Part shown: positions 26,409 to 39,900 of the stretch, in pieces
How positions within the stretch are numbered: the first letter of the stretch is position 1
How the letters are laid out: the number at the start of each line of letters is the position of its first letter
Assembly: GCA_013397455.1 (NCBI GenBank)
Contig: VYZB01000030.1
Span: 331,924 to 395,923 of the forward strand
Origin: Crotophaga sulcirostris
Taxonomy: Eukaryota; Chordata; Aves; Cuculiformes; Crotophagidae
Length of the DNA: 64,000 nt
Direction of reading: 5' to 3'
Position numbers and translations under genes: made by a program
Notes under the pieces: model-generated
Told to the model about the DNA's origin: nothing
The model's database searches: none
Seen by the model: the letters and a program-made list of their open reading frames with translations, nothing else

Positions 26409-27618
26409 TTACTTTAAAGAAAACATCCACCACACAATTTCTAGATTGCAAATTATATATATATATCTTTAAAAACTGGAGAGAACATAAACAGCCTCTC
26501 CATATATATATGTATTCACTTGAGTCACATAGAATATGAAAAAAAATATTATGTAAATCATCATCATATTATCTATAATTCTCCAACTGACAATTGTTTT
26601 TAGAGAGACACAGTGCATTCGTTCTCTTTTTTAAAAACATATTATGTGTCTTCATTGGCTTGGTAGCATATTAGAATGAAGGCGTATGGATAAAAAACAC
26701 AGAGGAGTACACAAACCCCTTGAGTCCCATTAGTTTTGGATGAATTAAACAGGATCCTTCCCCAAACTACCATAAATAAATCCTCCCTATGGAAAAGCGT
26801 CAGCGATTTAAGGGTTAACATAGATTTGAAAATAATAAAAAAAAATAAAACTTATTAGGGGACTGCACAGACAAGTATTTGGAACTCATCCCCCTTTAAA
26901 AATGACAGCACATTTGGCAAGTGTGAGCAAATGTCTTGAATTTACTGGGTTTGAGAGATCTGAGCACAGCTATTCACAGACAACCACAAAGCTGCAATCT
27001 GCGAATAAGCCTCGGCTGGAAGGACCGGGGTACCTCTGACAGCACTGCTTGACACCTGGAAGGTTTCCAGCAGCTTTCAAGGTATTTCGTGGACTTGTGG
27101 CTGGTGACAGTGTGACTGGTGGAACGACTCCAGCACCGCTCCCTCTTCGCCACCACAGAGCACAGCGAGTTTGAAGAGCACCCAGCCCGGCTGAGCCTTC
27201 AGCCCACGCTGCAGGGCTCCATGTATCCCTGGGACCCCATTTGCAACTGCAAACACCTATTCCAGCACTGCTACCACCTTGCTTTCTCCATGCCTCACGC
27301 CCACATCTGTCTGTTTGCCGAGCTCTCTCATGAACCTATGTCGATGACCTTTTTGGAAGCTCGTACTGTCATCAAAGGGGCTGGTACCCAGCCACAGTGG
27401 CTCCCTGCTTTCTCCATCATCCTGTAGGATGTCACAAGTGATCCCAATGAAAGATGCTGTTCTCAAGAATCCTGGCTAGGTCTGACTTTGAGAAAAAGAC
27501 AAAAGTTTCCTGTGTTGCTGTTGTTGCTTTGCAGTCGTGTTTCTTCATTCGTGCTCTCTTCTTGTTTTTATTAAAAAGGACCCTTCTATTATTAATATAG
27601 TTCACCCCTCCACAGTCA

Positions 27619-27998
27619 CTATAAAACAGACTCCATATTTTCACACCACTCATGATCTTCAAGGTTATAGATAAATTTTGTCCTAAGTGATGGATTTTGG
27701 GGCACCGAGTCCCGCCCCAGATTGTCTAGGGTGAGAGTAGAGGCAAAAAACTCACTAGTGCTGAGACCACCCTCATGGTTCTTGATGTATCTTTTATAGT
27801 TTTTCCTCAAGCACTGCCAGGTGGTTGTGTACAAGATGAATGCAAAAGACTTTAGGGCTATGGCAATGCTAACATACAGGTATCTATAGACCACATTGTC
27901 GTACAGCGCGCAGGCTCCTTGCTCGCCACAGAACGTGCTCCAAAACAGACACGTGGAGTCAATTCCAGCCCCAAAGATCAGCGGAGGTGGGATAAAAC
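27619..27998 (-). CDS. SLCO3A1: SLCO3A1 terminal coding exon: loop, TM12 and cytoplasmic tail
   Basis: This is the 380-base coding part of the last exon, entering in phase 1 (acceptor ttttgacag before GTTTTATCC) and ending at TAG (27619-27621). It encodes FIPPPLIFGAGIDSTCLFW, a loop with two further cysteines (CGEQGAC), TM12 (YLYVSIAIALKSFAFILY), and a cytoplasmic tail with KNYKRYIKNHEGGLSTSEF and FIYNLEDHEWCENMESVL. The last four residues, ESVL, match a class I PDZ-binding consensus (S/T-x-hydrophobic). The methionine just upstream of the acceptor is intronic and is not a start. Confidence 0.96.
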
Positions 27999-30900
27999 CT
28001 GTCAAAATAAGAGAGATAAATCATGCTTTTATGATCCTTATGATATAGAGACAAGACATGATTGCAGTAAATGGAAAGAGAGGATACTTTATCAAGGTTA
28101 ATAGTCCCAGCTGCAGCTTGTGATTCTAATTTTTACAGTTCTAAATCAACCTAAACAAAGCTTGTGGATGAGTTTTTAGGTTGGACTCAACATTTATGGA
28201 AGAGATTCCTGCTGATACCAACATGCAGGAAGGATTTTACTTGAGTTTAAGTGGCTTTTATTAAGCTTCTCATTTGCCTAATGAGACTGAGTGGAGAGGT
28301 AAATGAAAGAGGAGGAGGTCGGTCTTGTAGCTTGCTCTTTGTTCAGATATTGGTAATTCTGCACACTAGGGTGTTCACCTGAAGGATATCATAGGACTCC
28401 AGTTCAGAGCCTAAAATCAGCTGGGGCACTGAGGTTAAGTTTTGGACCTTTTCCAACGCAGAAGGCGGTTTTCTCCAGGTCTAAGGAAAATAAACAATGG
28501 CCTCTAGTAGTTGCTAAGATTAAATCTGAAAAGAAGGGAAAATTTCAGTGCACCATGAAATGCTCTATCACAGCAGGACTCTCCCACAGCCACTGCAGCT
28601 AACTGCTGATGAGTGCTTCTCAATGACAGCTTGCAGCAGAGCTGTAATCCTAAAGCAAAGTAATCACACCAATCTCATTTAACTAATAAAGGCATTGTTT
28701 TTCTCCTCTACTTTTCCCCATCCTACAGGGACATTGCAGAGGCCCCTTGTTTCACGTTGCCCTGACAGTGGTTAGGACAACCACATCCCAGCTTTGCACT
28801 CCTCAGCCAGCACATGTGCACCAAGCTCACAGTGCTCAGAAGAACATCTGGATGTTTACATAATGTAAACCGTTTCTCCTCCTTATGTTATACTTACGGG
28901 GGAAGGCTGGAAGTGGATAAACCCTGGGAAAAAAACTGATTAATAAAATCACTGCTGAAGGTTAAGATAGCAAGCAAAGGAGAGCATCATCTCTATTGAA
29001 ATCAAACAGCAGGTGGGTACTACATACCCTCAGCAGTATCACTCCATTTGTAGCTGCTGTGATGCCTGAGACACTACGAATACACAGGCAGACAAACAGA
29101 CACAAGGACTGCAGTTTCTAGACAGAAAAGTGTTTAATCTTGGATCCAGTTTCATCATTAACCTGGATTTCCAGGCTTAAAAAAAGATACCTTCCTTCAG
29201 TTTGTCAAGAACAAAACAGTGACATTCATGACACATATCCTAAGACTACAAATAAATTGGTTGTCTTCACTGTTCCCTGTGGTAACTGAGACGTCTTTAT
29301 TTTATTTTGTCGATGACTAGTGCTCTGTGGATTTTGTTTGATCTTCCTTATATGTTAATAAATGCAGGAGTTAAAAAAGGCTATATGGGCTTTTGGTACT
29401 CATTTTAACCAGTCATTAATAGCACAAATGTAGTAAATAAAAACAGATGATAGAAAAGCAAGACAATCTTTTTGTTAGAAACACTAGTTCCAGTCATGAC
29501 ATCTAAATGTCAACATCAGCTCCTTGTTTGTCATTTTAATGACTGGAAATACCAGATGGGGCTGGTTCTGCTTCTAAGTTAAAAGATGGTGGTTTTTTTT
29601 TTTTTGAAACCTGTGGACAACCACACATTCAATGCGGAATTTAAGAATTCAGCTGGATTCCCACCAGAAATAAGCAAAGAGACTGTTGCTGACTGCTGTT
29701 TTTGTGCCCTGTGCTGCACTGGCACCAGATGCCACCTAGGGGGTAACATCCAGATGTGGCAGTGACGGAGGAGGTAGGAGCTGTACGCTTTCTGCACTAA
29801 GAGAAAACTGCATTTGGATCATAATTTTGAGGTGTGAGCCTCTATTTGTTACCATGTTGAGAGATGTTGATACAAAGCTTTGGCGATGCATAGGCTGAAC
29901 TTCAGAGCGAGCTATCATCCCCATCTGCTGGCTTCAGATGGCCTTCCAGGTTTTCAAGATCATTTGGCCTGGAAATTGCTCTGCATAAGGCTTGAGGAAG
30001 GATTTCTTTCACTGAACTCCAAAGCTACACCTATGGGAATGCAGGCATGAATATGGAAACCTTAAAGAAAAATATATGAAAAACTTCTATCAACCAGTGA
30101 GTGTTTCAGGTCATTTTTACCACAGGAGAGGATGAGACTCACAGGATCGTCTTCGTGCCCAGACCCTCTGAGACATGGGAGACATGAGACATGGGTTGCA
30201 CTGCAAATTGGAAAAGTTCTTCTGAGAGAGAAACACTGTGCTTTTATCAGGTTGGATGAAGAGGGGGAAACAACATGGGCTTGCAGGAAACCAAAAGGCA
30301 GTGCCCTGATAGGCAGAGGTTTTGCTAGGATGCCCAGTGCACACCATCCAGAAAGGATGCGTCCAAGATCTTACAAGTGTAAAACTCCTTGCCATTTCAG
30401 ACATTTCCATTCCAAATCTTTGCCTCCAACAGCACTGCTTTACTCTCTTCTCTGAGAAACTGCAGTCACAGTTTTATATGAAGTCACTGCTACACTGCCC
30501 TCTCACAGCAGAATACCTACGGAATGAGATAATACATCCAGGAGGACACCAGGAGAATTCAGTCATGTTTCATGTTATTACAGTGAATAATAAAGAGATT
30601 CAATCATGTTTTACTTCTACTGCAAAGTGTTGCAAAAATTTCTACTATATATATACTTCATTGCAGAAACTGTAGGGCTGTACAAAAAACCTGCTTCTGT
30701 CTTACTGAAATCCATTAGCTACGATTGCACCTCCGGGTCTCATCCCTCCTGTATTTAATACTCTCCTTTGGTTCAAGAAGTAGCTATAATCACTCTCTTC
30801 TTAAGTCAAAGCTTAAAGGTGAACTTAAAGCTTTTAAAATAAATCAGTAAAGCTATTCCCAAACCTTGGGTTGTTAAGGGCAAGATTTGGATACTCTTGC

Positions 30901-33900
30901 TGATATTGAAAAGTACTGTTCATTTTCTGTGGGTTCAAGCTGCATTTCTAATATGCTTCAGGATGTATTGTCTTATTTCATGGGAATTCCTTAGTGACAG
31001 AGTAAGATACAAAGATTTGAGTTTAAATTCTTACTATGGCTTCTTTATTAGAAGGGAAAGAAAAAGATCTATTCAGCTTAAGCATGCATGTCTGAGCCTG
31101 GTTTTGGAGGAATTCAAGATGCTATCTCAGGAGGTTTCTCTCTTTTGAAAGGAAAACAGAAAAGAGAAAAAAAATCTCCCCCCTTAAGTACTTTTTCGTT
31201 TGGAAACAACAGCTCACAGCCATCCTCCTTGCACACGTGCCTGCTGACACTCTGCATTCAGCCAGCGCGAGCTGAAAACAGGCCAAACCCCAAGAGCAGC
31301 CCCGACAGCTAAAGAAAATGCTGTCTTTGCAAAGCTTGAACCAGAGCAGACCCAAGTCAACCCAAAGGCTTCCCTTTGAGTTCTCTGAGCCCCGGATAAA
31401 GATCACTTGATGGAGCTTGCTCTATGACTATAGCTACTTTATCAAAAGCAATGAAAATCTAACTGGTTTTATCATAAACTGGTCTGGCACCACTATGTCC
31501 CATTCAGATAATGGGGAATAAGGTGTTACAAAAAACAAGTAAATGAGGTCACTTATTCAAAGCAGGATTTTTGGCCCCTTATTTCCTAGTGTCTTGCTCC
31601 AGCCTAGGAGATGGTGTTTTACTCTCCAGCTCATTGCTTTGAAACTAGGGGGGTCAAGCAGGGAAGGTACTGCCCGTGCTCCACTAAAAAAAAAGTAAAT
31701 TCCACCCCCACAACATACAGAAACCCTGTGCATGAGATGGACCCACACAATGGATCACAAAGGACTTTGCCCTGAATCATTGAGATTAATGAGCTGAAAT
31801 ACAGGAGCTTTAAAATAGGAGTCATCTCCTCAGATGGGAACAAAAACCTCCATCCAGAATTACAAAGCAGACAAACAACACCAGTGTGTTCCTTTTAATT
31901 CATACATGAGAAGTACATATTGGTCCAGAGGAACAGCCATATGCATTTTAATGGGATATTAACCCACAGGAGGATACAAGGACTCAGCCTGTCTCATTTT
32001 ACTGTTTTTGTTTCTGAGAGACCCGAAGGGACAAACACACTATGTAACACAGGTCCTGTCCCTCAAAGGAGGATGAAAATACATATTCCTCTATTTCAGC
32101 AATATGCAATATAGCAGTAATTTTGCAAGCTGTTGACATGTTAATAATAGCTATTGAAGAGAAGCTGGCTGTGTGGGGGCCATGGCAGAAATGGTCATTT
32201 CTCCGGCAACACTGCATTTTCTTCCATTTTCACAATTCAAATGTCTGGGAAAGTGCCTTCAGAAGCCTTGACATGGTGTCCTTCATAGAGAGGGCTCAAA
32301 CCCCGTTACGTAAGAACCCACTCATAACAATAACAGCATTGTACAGCACAGACATCAACTTTTCCATGTTGCAAATCCAGATTTTCATGAGGGATGAAAG
32401 GACAGCAGAGAAGGACATGAAATTTTTGTACCTACCTAGTAAACGGAGAAGCAGGAAAAGCACCCCCAAAGCGTAAGACTTGAGTTCGGGGCTCACGGTT
32501 CTGTAGGGAGGAGGGGGAGAGAGAGAGTGAAATCGATTCTTGTTGTTCTGCTGTGATTAACACACCCTGTGGCCATTCTGTGCTGTCAGCCAGGATGCCA
32601 CCACCACCTCTTCAAAAAGTCATTAATGAGGTTTTTCTTCTCCCTTCTCCTGAACTGCCTACAGCCCCAAAAGTAATTGCATCGGTGATAGGTTCAGGAA
32701 TTTAGCTAAGTCATTAATAACAACAGCTAATCTTGTTGTCGGATGGGGAAAAATGAAATTCCCATCCCAGTAAATGATAATTTACAAGCTCCCCATCATG
32801 TTTTCAGAGCTCCAGATGTTGAGAATTGGAGAGAAAGAAAACTTTTTGTTCTGAAACTTCCCAGACTACTGAAAACAAGAAAGGGAAGGGAGGAGGACGC
32901 ACCTAAAGGTTCAGTCAGGCTGTTAAATCAAGTCTTCCAGTAAGGGTGTGCTCAAGAAGGCTTTGTTTTCGTGGGCATGAGTTTAGCATGGAAATTTGTT
33001 TTATGCTGGGAAGGCAACAGTTGCACTGCCTTTTGCTACAAACACAACCCGCTCTATGGTATTAGTGTTATCCTTCAAAGGTGCTTTAAAAAATAATTCA
33101 TGGCTTTCTAATTCGCTTAGCTCAAGGATGCTACTGGCTGAAGTCATCCTCTTGGGGTAGGCTCAGCAAAGCCTCTGGAATTTCAGAAATCCTTAATTTG
33201 GTCTTAAGACTTTTAATAGAGTTTTATTTTCCACAGTATATAAAGGCTGGGAAAGCAGGACAGTGATCCCCATATGAATAGATTCATCACACAGAGGAAC
33301 TTTAAAGGCCTCAGCTGTCTTTTCCATTAGCTCCTCAGAGAGCTCTGCAGACAGCACGGCCAGCAACACCCACGGTGACAATGGTGGTTCCTCTGCACAA
33401 ACACACTGAGGGGGTATCCCACAATACTGATCAAACAGCCAGAAACAACAACAGGTTTTAAGTTAAGACCATTCTGATCACCTGTCCCCATCTCACACAT
33501 TACAAAGGCCACCTAACACCATACCATGACCCCTGCATGAAGCCTGTAACCGAGAGAATTTCAGCGAGTTTTCAGGCAGACACTCAGGCTAAAAATAAAA
33601 GCCTTTTTGCCATGAGGTATTAACCCTTGGAAAAACGTTCCAGTGGTTAATGACTTGGTTTAAATAGGATTCTACAGTTGCATTGGAAATGAAGGAAAGA
33701 GTATTAAAGATTATTTTATGGAAAAAACAGATTATCATGTGAAATATTCACAGTGGGTTTTTAATCGGTGGTGGTGTCCTTCCATTCACTTTTTTTGTAT
33801 TTAAGACCAAAGTCAATCCCTGTACCTCAGAGTGGAGTAAAAGTTGCAACCTGGAAACTTCTCCTTTTTTCACTGACTACGACAGTGAACAAATGACTTG

Positions 33901-36900
33901 TCTAGACAAGACATCTAATTTGTAGACACTGAAGATAATTTTTAAATTAACCACAGGAGCTGCCCATGCCACTCAGCACTGCTGTGGACACCAGGGACGT
34001 ACTCATATGCCAAAACATTTTTTAGCAAGACAGCAGTTGCAGGAGCACATGAGGTGGTGTATGACAAACAGCTCTTTCCATAGATTTTAGGAGCTGTCAG
34101 TGATTTTGAGAGCAATGTAGTTACTAATTTGGATGTGTGAATTGTTTATTTCCTACAGCTGTGAGCTGAATATTTTTACCATTTCCTTCGCTTTTCTTAT
34201 TCCCTTGCATTCTTCTGCCTGGCTGGCGACTGCCTTATCTCATTTGAAGTCGACACTAAGACGTATCCATTCAGGATCCTACAGGTACTGACAGCTCACT
34301 TGAACAAAGAACTCTTCAAACTTCAAATTACTTTTGCCACAATATTTATCATGAGAAATTTGATTTCCCTTTAGCTACTGTAGATGCAAAGAGAGAAACG
34401 AACTAGTAGGTGAAATATCTCATTTTGTACCCTGCAGGAATACATGCCCTCACAGAGCTGTTCTGTCCAAGATCCACTCAAGAGTGTGTTTCTAATACAG
34501 ACCTTATTGATTGAATTTTATTGGAATTTTCCAGGCAGCAGAATGGATCTGCTATTTATGCCTCTGGTTATTATTCTCAGTAAGTGACAGCTTGGACAGA
34601 TAAGTAATTCTGGGTAAACGTGGGTTTAGATATATACGTATATCATAAGGTGAAGTGTTCCATGTGTCTGGAAATAACACAAGGTCAGTTATTTGAATAA
34701 GCTACTTTTGCCCACCTATTCATGTTGGCTCAACTCAGAGATGTCCTTCAGACTTTCAAGTTTCTTCTGTTCTTGAACTTGGCTCAGGGTGAGAGAAGTT
34801 AAACTCTAGTCAGGGAGGTATTGACCAAAGCTAGCTTTTACCACACCCTTTCATTTTTTCACATTTTTTAAGACCTCCAGGACATCTCTAAATGTATCTT
34901 ACTAAGGCATTATGGGCTGAGAACACAGGGCTGCAATTCTGCCCCTTTCCTGATGCAGTTGTAACGGCTTTACTGTCTGGACTGGAAGCTGCACATCTGG
35001 ATTTCCCTTCCCATGCTCCCACTCCAAAGCAGCCCCCAGGGAGCCCATCACGCCCTCCTGGCAGCGGTCCTACCTGATGAGAATGATGACTGAGGGCGTC
35101 TGTGCCATGGCCCCAATCATGCTGCAAACGCACATCACGCAGAGGAATGTCAAGAAGGCCTCTTCGCAGCCAGGACTGGGGCATTTGCCGGGAACGACGG
35201 TGGCATTTTCAGCAGGGACCAAGGTGAGGCACGAGCAGCCACTGAGGTTCTGCAGACGAGCACAGGAGGGGTTCAGGAGAAGTGACAACCATGGACCCCT
35301 CACCTGCTCCCTGTAACAAGAGCTTGCCAACAGCAACTCTGAATCCTCTAACTGTCAATTAAGTAACTCCTAAGTGCTTATTTGAGGAGGAGTTGAAAGG
35401 ATTTCGGCAGCACATCAGCTCTGGTGTGTGCTACCAACAAGGGAAAGCTGTCCCTTGGCTTGTTCCTTTTCTTCTGCTCCTTTCAAGTCTCTCCCATAAA
35501 TGACACCACAACAAAATTATTACCCAGTTATACCTCTTTGGAGGAGAATAAAGAAGTGATCTGTGTCTCTGTGACAAAGAAGATCCCCAAATTATGTTCT
35601 AATTACTTTCTTATTTACCTCCATCCCTTTGGCTCTAGCAATTAAAACTGAAGTACACTAAAAGCAGGTGCATTTGCAGCCCTGCTGTTGGCTGCGGGTT
35701 CAGTGCCTGAATTCCAGGAAGGAGCCACCCATGCTGGGTGCTGCAGCTCACCAAGAGCTGAACTATCACTGCTTGGTGGCACAGACACTGCTGGACTCAA
35801 GTGCACTACAGGGCTAATAAACGACATCTGGTTCAGAGGGATTTGTGTTGAGCTAAAAGCTGGAGTCAGGCGAGATAAACCTTATCAATACGTGATCAGA
35901 AGGGAGGTGAAATGACTGCATTTTTTTTTGATCTCTCTGGCAAGTGCAGGATGTGAAAAGAAGCTTTGTTTGGCAGTCACAGATTTAGGGATTTTTTTTT
36001 TCTTATTTTCTAACTTGCCCTCCTGAATTTCTGAGTGGGGGATGTCAGTGCAATTAAGGCACACAATACTACCAAGAAATCCCTTAACAAATACAGAATG
36101 AAATGATCATAAATGATTCATGGCTTGTCTTCATCAGCCCGCTGGGTTTGCAGGTCACATGTTTGTAAGAGGAGTAATGCCATAAAATAAAACATATTGA
36201 AAAACAGCTAAATCTCCTCCCCTTCCTCTCTACTACATTCAAGCAGAAATTCCTTTGCTTTTCTGCTGGGGTTCCCTTAGGACCATACAAAAGCACTTTC
36301 TGGTTCACTGCCTCCAAAGATAAGGATCCATGGGGATACTACTCAAGCCCTTCTGACACCAATCTCTCTCTTCTGCACAGGAGTCGAATTATTTTCTTTC
36401 AAATAAGTGCACAGAGGGCAAGGAAGATCGCAGTGCAGAACTCCAAGAGAGGTGGAGTAGACATGCAGGTGCCTTTCTGGTTGGCAAGCAATAATTAACG
36501 TAACAAATTCCTGCGTTGTGAGTTAGAAGCTGCCACCTGAAGGCTTTGAGATGGTGACAATGAGCACCGCTGCAGTGAGTTTGCACAGAGACAATAGGAA
36601 TTTCTAGTTCCTGGCTCTAGTAAGAGCATTGATAGCAACCAGCCTGGATACAACCCTGTGGATTAAAACCCATCTAAGACCAGGAAAGTACATCCCTGCT
36701 CTGAAATATTCTGGGACAAAATTCCCATCTTGACAGACATGCAGAACTGGCTGCTTATATTCCCATGGACTCTCCTCAATAGAGAGAAAGTACCTGTTTC
36801 TGGCAATGGTGGGACAGATTCTCCTCCCACTGGTGTGACATTTTACAAACCACAAGGCAGGTCCCCACCTCCATTGCCTGAACATTTGTCCCTCAGTCTA

Positions 36901-39900
36901 CTTCTTCAACCATTTTGCACCAAGGTGCTAGCCCAAAGCAGCATGAGTAGTTTATACGAACTACATCCTCTTGCTTAGCACTGCACCTCACCTTTACCTG
37001 GGAGACCTTTGATCTTTTATTACTGAGGCGCTATACAACTCACAGACATCAAACAAGGAAACATCAAAGATGGAGTTTTACCTCTGTCCTGTGGAGAGGC
37101 AACTTTTTGCTACCCATGCTAAATTGCTATTGATTCCCTTGCCCCCAGTCCCACCACATTCAAACCACACATTATCACAGCCTTCCACTGCCCAGCAGAT
37201 CACACACCCAGATTTTCTGTGGGCATGTGAAGCTGCACAGATGCAGAGTTTGCACCTTTAACAGCACCCTGAGATTGGGATAATTTTTCATGTAAATTAC
37301 CCATGTTTTTAATGACTCATTTTTTTTAAACCTCTGACAGGGAAGGGACAGGCTGGTATTCACGTGTCTGCAGTCAAAAAGGTGAGAGAAGCAACAGCAT
37401 CAAACAAGCAAGATGCATGGTTAAAGGCTTCATACGCAAGGGGCACTCCCAGGAATGGCTGGAAAGAGAAATTCCTGAGGGTGCCAGAGCTCTGTCTATG
37501 AGCACCGATAATCCTTCAGCTTTTTGGACGGGTGCACCTCTGCAACCAGATCAGTGAGAGAGAAAAAATGCGAAAGAAAAAACTACCTGAGCTACATATT
37601 GCTTTTAGAAATTGTCCACAGAGGAAAAGAGGAGAGAGGCAGTCAGAAACATCCAATGCAGTAAAGTTAAATAAAGCATTCAGAGAATTTTATGTCCCAG
37701 TAAAAGCAACCCTTGGCTCATCACAAGCATATAACATTCACAAGACCCTCTAGACAGGTCATTACCTAGATTATGGGTTTAAAACCTGGTTTGGCAATTT
37801 GGCTTTGCCTCAGGGCCACTGCATGGCCAAACTGATCCATAATTCTTGATAATGCCCTTTCCAAAGGATGCTATTGCTTCACTAATTTGTGTTCAAAACA
37901 TTACTGCAAAAAAATGCAAAAGCAAAGCAATGAAAAGAACCCCAAGTTGATGACGAAAAGGCAAATAAGGAAGAATGAGTAAGAGAAAGGGTGAGAGAGA
38001 GAGAGGTTTTTGCTCAGAGGTTTGCTCCTGCAGAGCACAAGGTCAGGCAGCTGCAGACTGATGGGGTTGAGCTGAATTTTCATTACTGTGCTTCTTCCAG
38101 AGGCCCTGAACTGCACAGTGAGAAAGTTGCTCCCACACTCCAGCCACAGACCACACCAGCTGTATTCTTGCTAAGGACTTGTTGAACTGGTGGGACACTA
38201 TTCTGTGTGCCCTGTACAAGGTGGCTTCTTGTTAAAATGATCCTGTTGCCACCACAGGTGTTGACCTGTCTCTTACTGAGAGGAGGAGGAGAAAGAGGGC
38301 AGGATCTATGTGTCCCACACTTGTGGAGTCCCTTGTGGGGTTGCTGAGAGCACCTTGAAACTGTGCTGTTTCAAAGGGATGCCTACATCTCCCAAGGCTG
38401 GAGTGTGAATTGAGGACAGAGGAGGTTTAGGCAGGATGAGCTCCCAGGTCATATGGGCTGTAAGGCTGCACTTGCTAGCAGCGAGCTTGCAACTTTGCTT
38501 ATTGACACTCACAGGAGATTTGTCTCCCAGGAAGGGAGGTTTGATGTCTCCTCAAAAAGGAAGGACGAGGCCATGGAGGGATAATTGCATGTGGTGAGCA
38601 CTGACGTCCCTGCAGCCACAAAAGATCACTGTGACCAGGCTGACCTCCCACGGGCTCCAAAGAGGCAGCATGGCAGCAGTCACCATGCCTGGCATGGCTC
38701 CAGGCTGGGAGAGAGGACCACATGAACCTCACCAGTTCCCACCCACGGGAGCAACAGGCACTCATTTTCAGCGTAATCCAGAAGAATTAGAATTTCAGCA
38801 GAAAAAAATGGAAAAGCAGGCTTTTAAGATATTGTTAAAAAATCCTCACATCTTCTTTACACAGAGATGGTTTGGTCTTTAAGAGTTTTCTAAAGGAAAT
38901 TCTGAGACATAGAGAACTGAAAAACGCAGAATGTCTTTGGATGGAGTCTCTGCCCCCTTGACAATTGCTCTTGCCACTGCCTCGGCAAAAAGCAAGGAAA
39001 GAGAGAGAAGCAAGAGGAGCAGAAGGAAAGTTTAAATGAGGGTGAATAAAACCAGGATCTGGTCATATCTGTCTAGGAACCAAATTCAAGAGAAGAGCAA
39101 GAAGAAAAGTAATAAAAGAATTGTGCAGGGTAAACATGGGCAGGTGGAGAAGCAGGGAGATGGGGAACTGCAGGAGCAAAGAGAAGCAGGTCCCACAGCC
39201 TGGGCTAATGAGCTTTCATGGAGGATTTGGGTTCTGCCAATGGACAATTGTGCAGATCTTCTCTCATGTTCCTTGGTTCCATGCTAAGAAGAAAGACCAG
39301 AGGAGGATGGGAAATCCCATCCCACTCTGTGGGTGACACTGGCAGACTGCTGCCAGAGTCAGTGGGCATTTATGTGACAGAGTGAAAAACATCACTGGTT
39401 CAGGCCCATCTGAGGTATGAGGTCAGCTTTTGGGGGTGTAACCACTGATGGCTGTAAATGAGCTACTCATGTGCACTAACTTCACTCACTGTGCTCACAG
39501 AATCCTTCCTACAGGCAAGAGGTCCCAAGGAAAGCCCACTCACCGTGCTGCTGCAGCCAGCAAAGCAGGCAGATAAGTATGTGACCCCGTCTGCCCCACA
39601 GACTGGAGTGAAGGAATCAGTTTGGCATTCACAGTTGTTATTGCAGGGGGAATATGGGTCCAGAGATGAGGTTGGAGTTGAGCTGTAAGAGAAACAAAGA
39701 GAAATTAATGAGCGGTGAGATGGCATCAGCCAGCTTTTCCAATTGTTGCCATGCAAAGTCGGCTTCGAAAGGGGGCAGTTAAGGCAAACAAATTACAAAA
39801 AGTAGTGGACAGGCTATGAGGGTCCCAGATTTAAGAAATCCAGGGTACAGCCTCTCCCTGGGGACAGAAATGCCATAGCTACTATCCCTCTGCAACAGGG

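Larger units (their letters stand above)
24150..27618 (-). other. SLCO3A1: probable 3' UTR of SLCO3A1 (extent uncertain)
   Basis: This region follows the TAG directly on the transcribed strand and shows no splice or coding signal in the gene's frame. It is AT-rich over much of its length, with poly(T/A) tracts and a CA/GT microsatellite. Minus-strand AATAAA hexamers occur at 27567-27572, 26106-26111, 25517-25522 and 24167-24172. The last is followed by a CA dinucleotide and a G/T-rich stretch, the best local arrangement for cleavage. That would give a UTR of about 3.5 kb. The boundary is inference; transcript evidence could place it at any of the four signals. Confidence 0.4.

Noticed and set aside
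1..27000. Exons of ST8SIA2, the expected downstream neighbour
   Set aside because: No sialyltransferase motif was found in any frame; the neighbour, if conserved, lies outside the window.
27119..27427. 102-codon plus-strand frame opposite the 3' UTR
   Set aside because: No recognised domain and no independent transcript signal; likely chance in a locally GC-richer patch.
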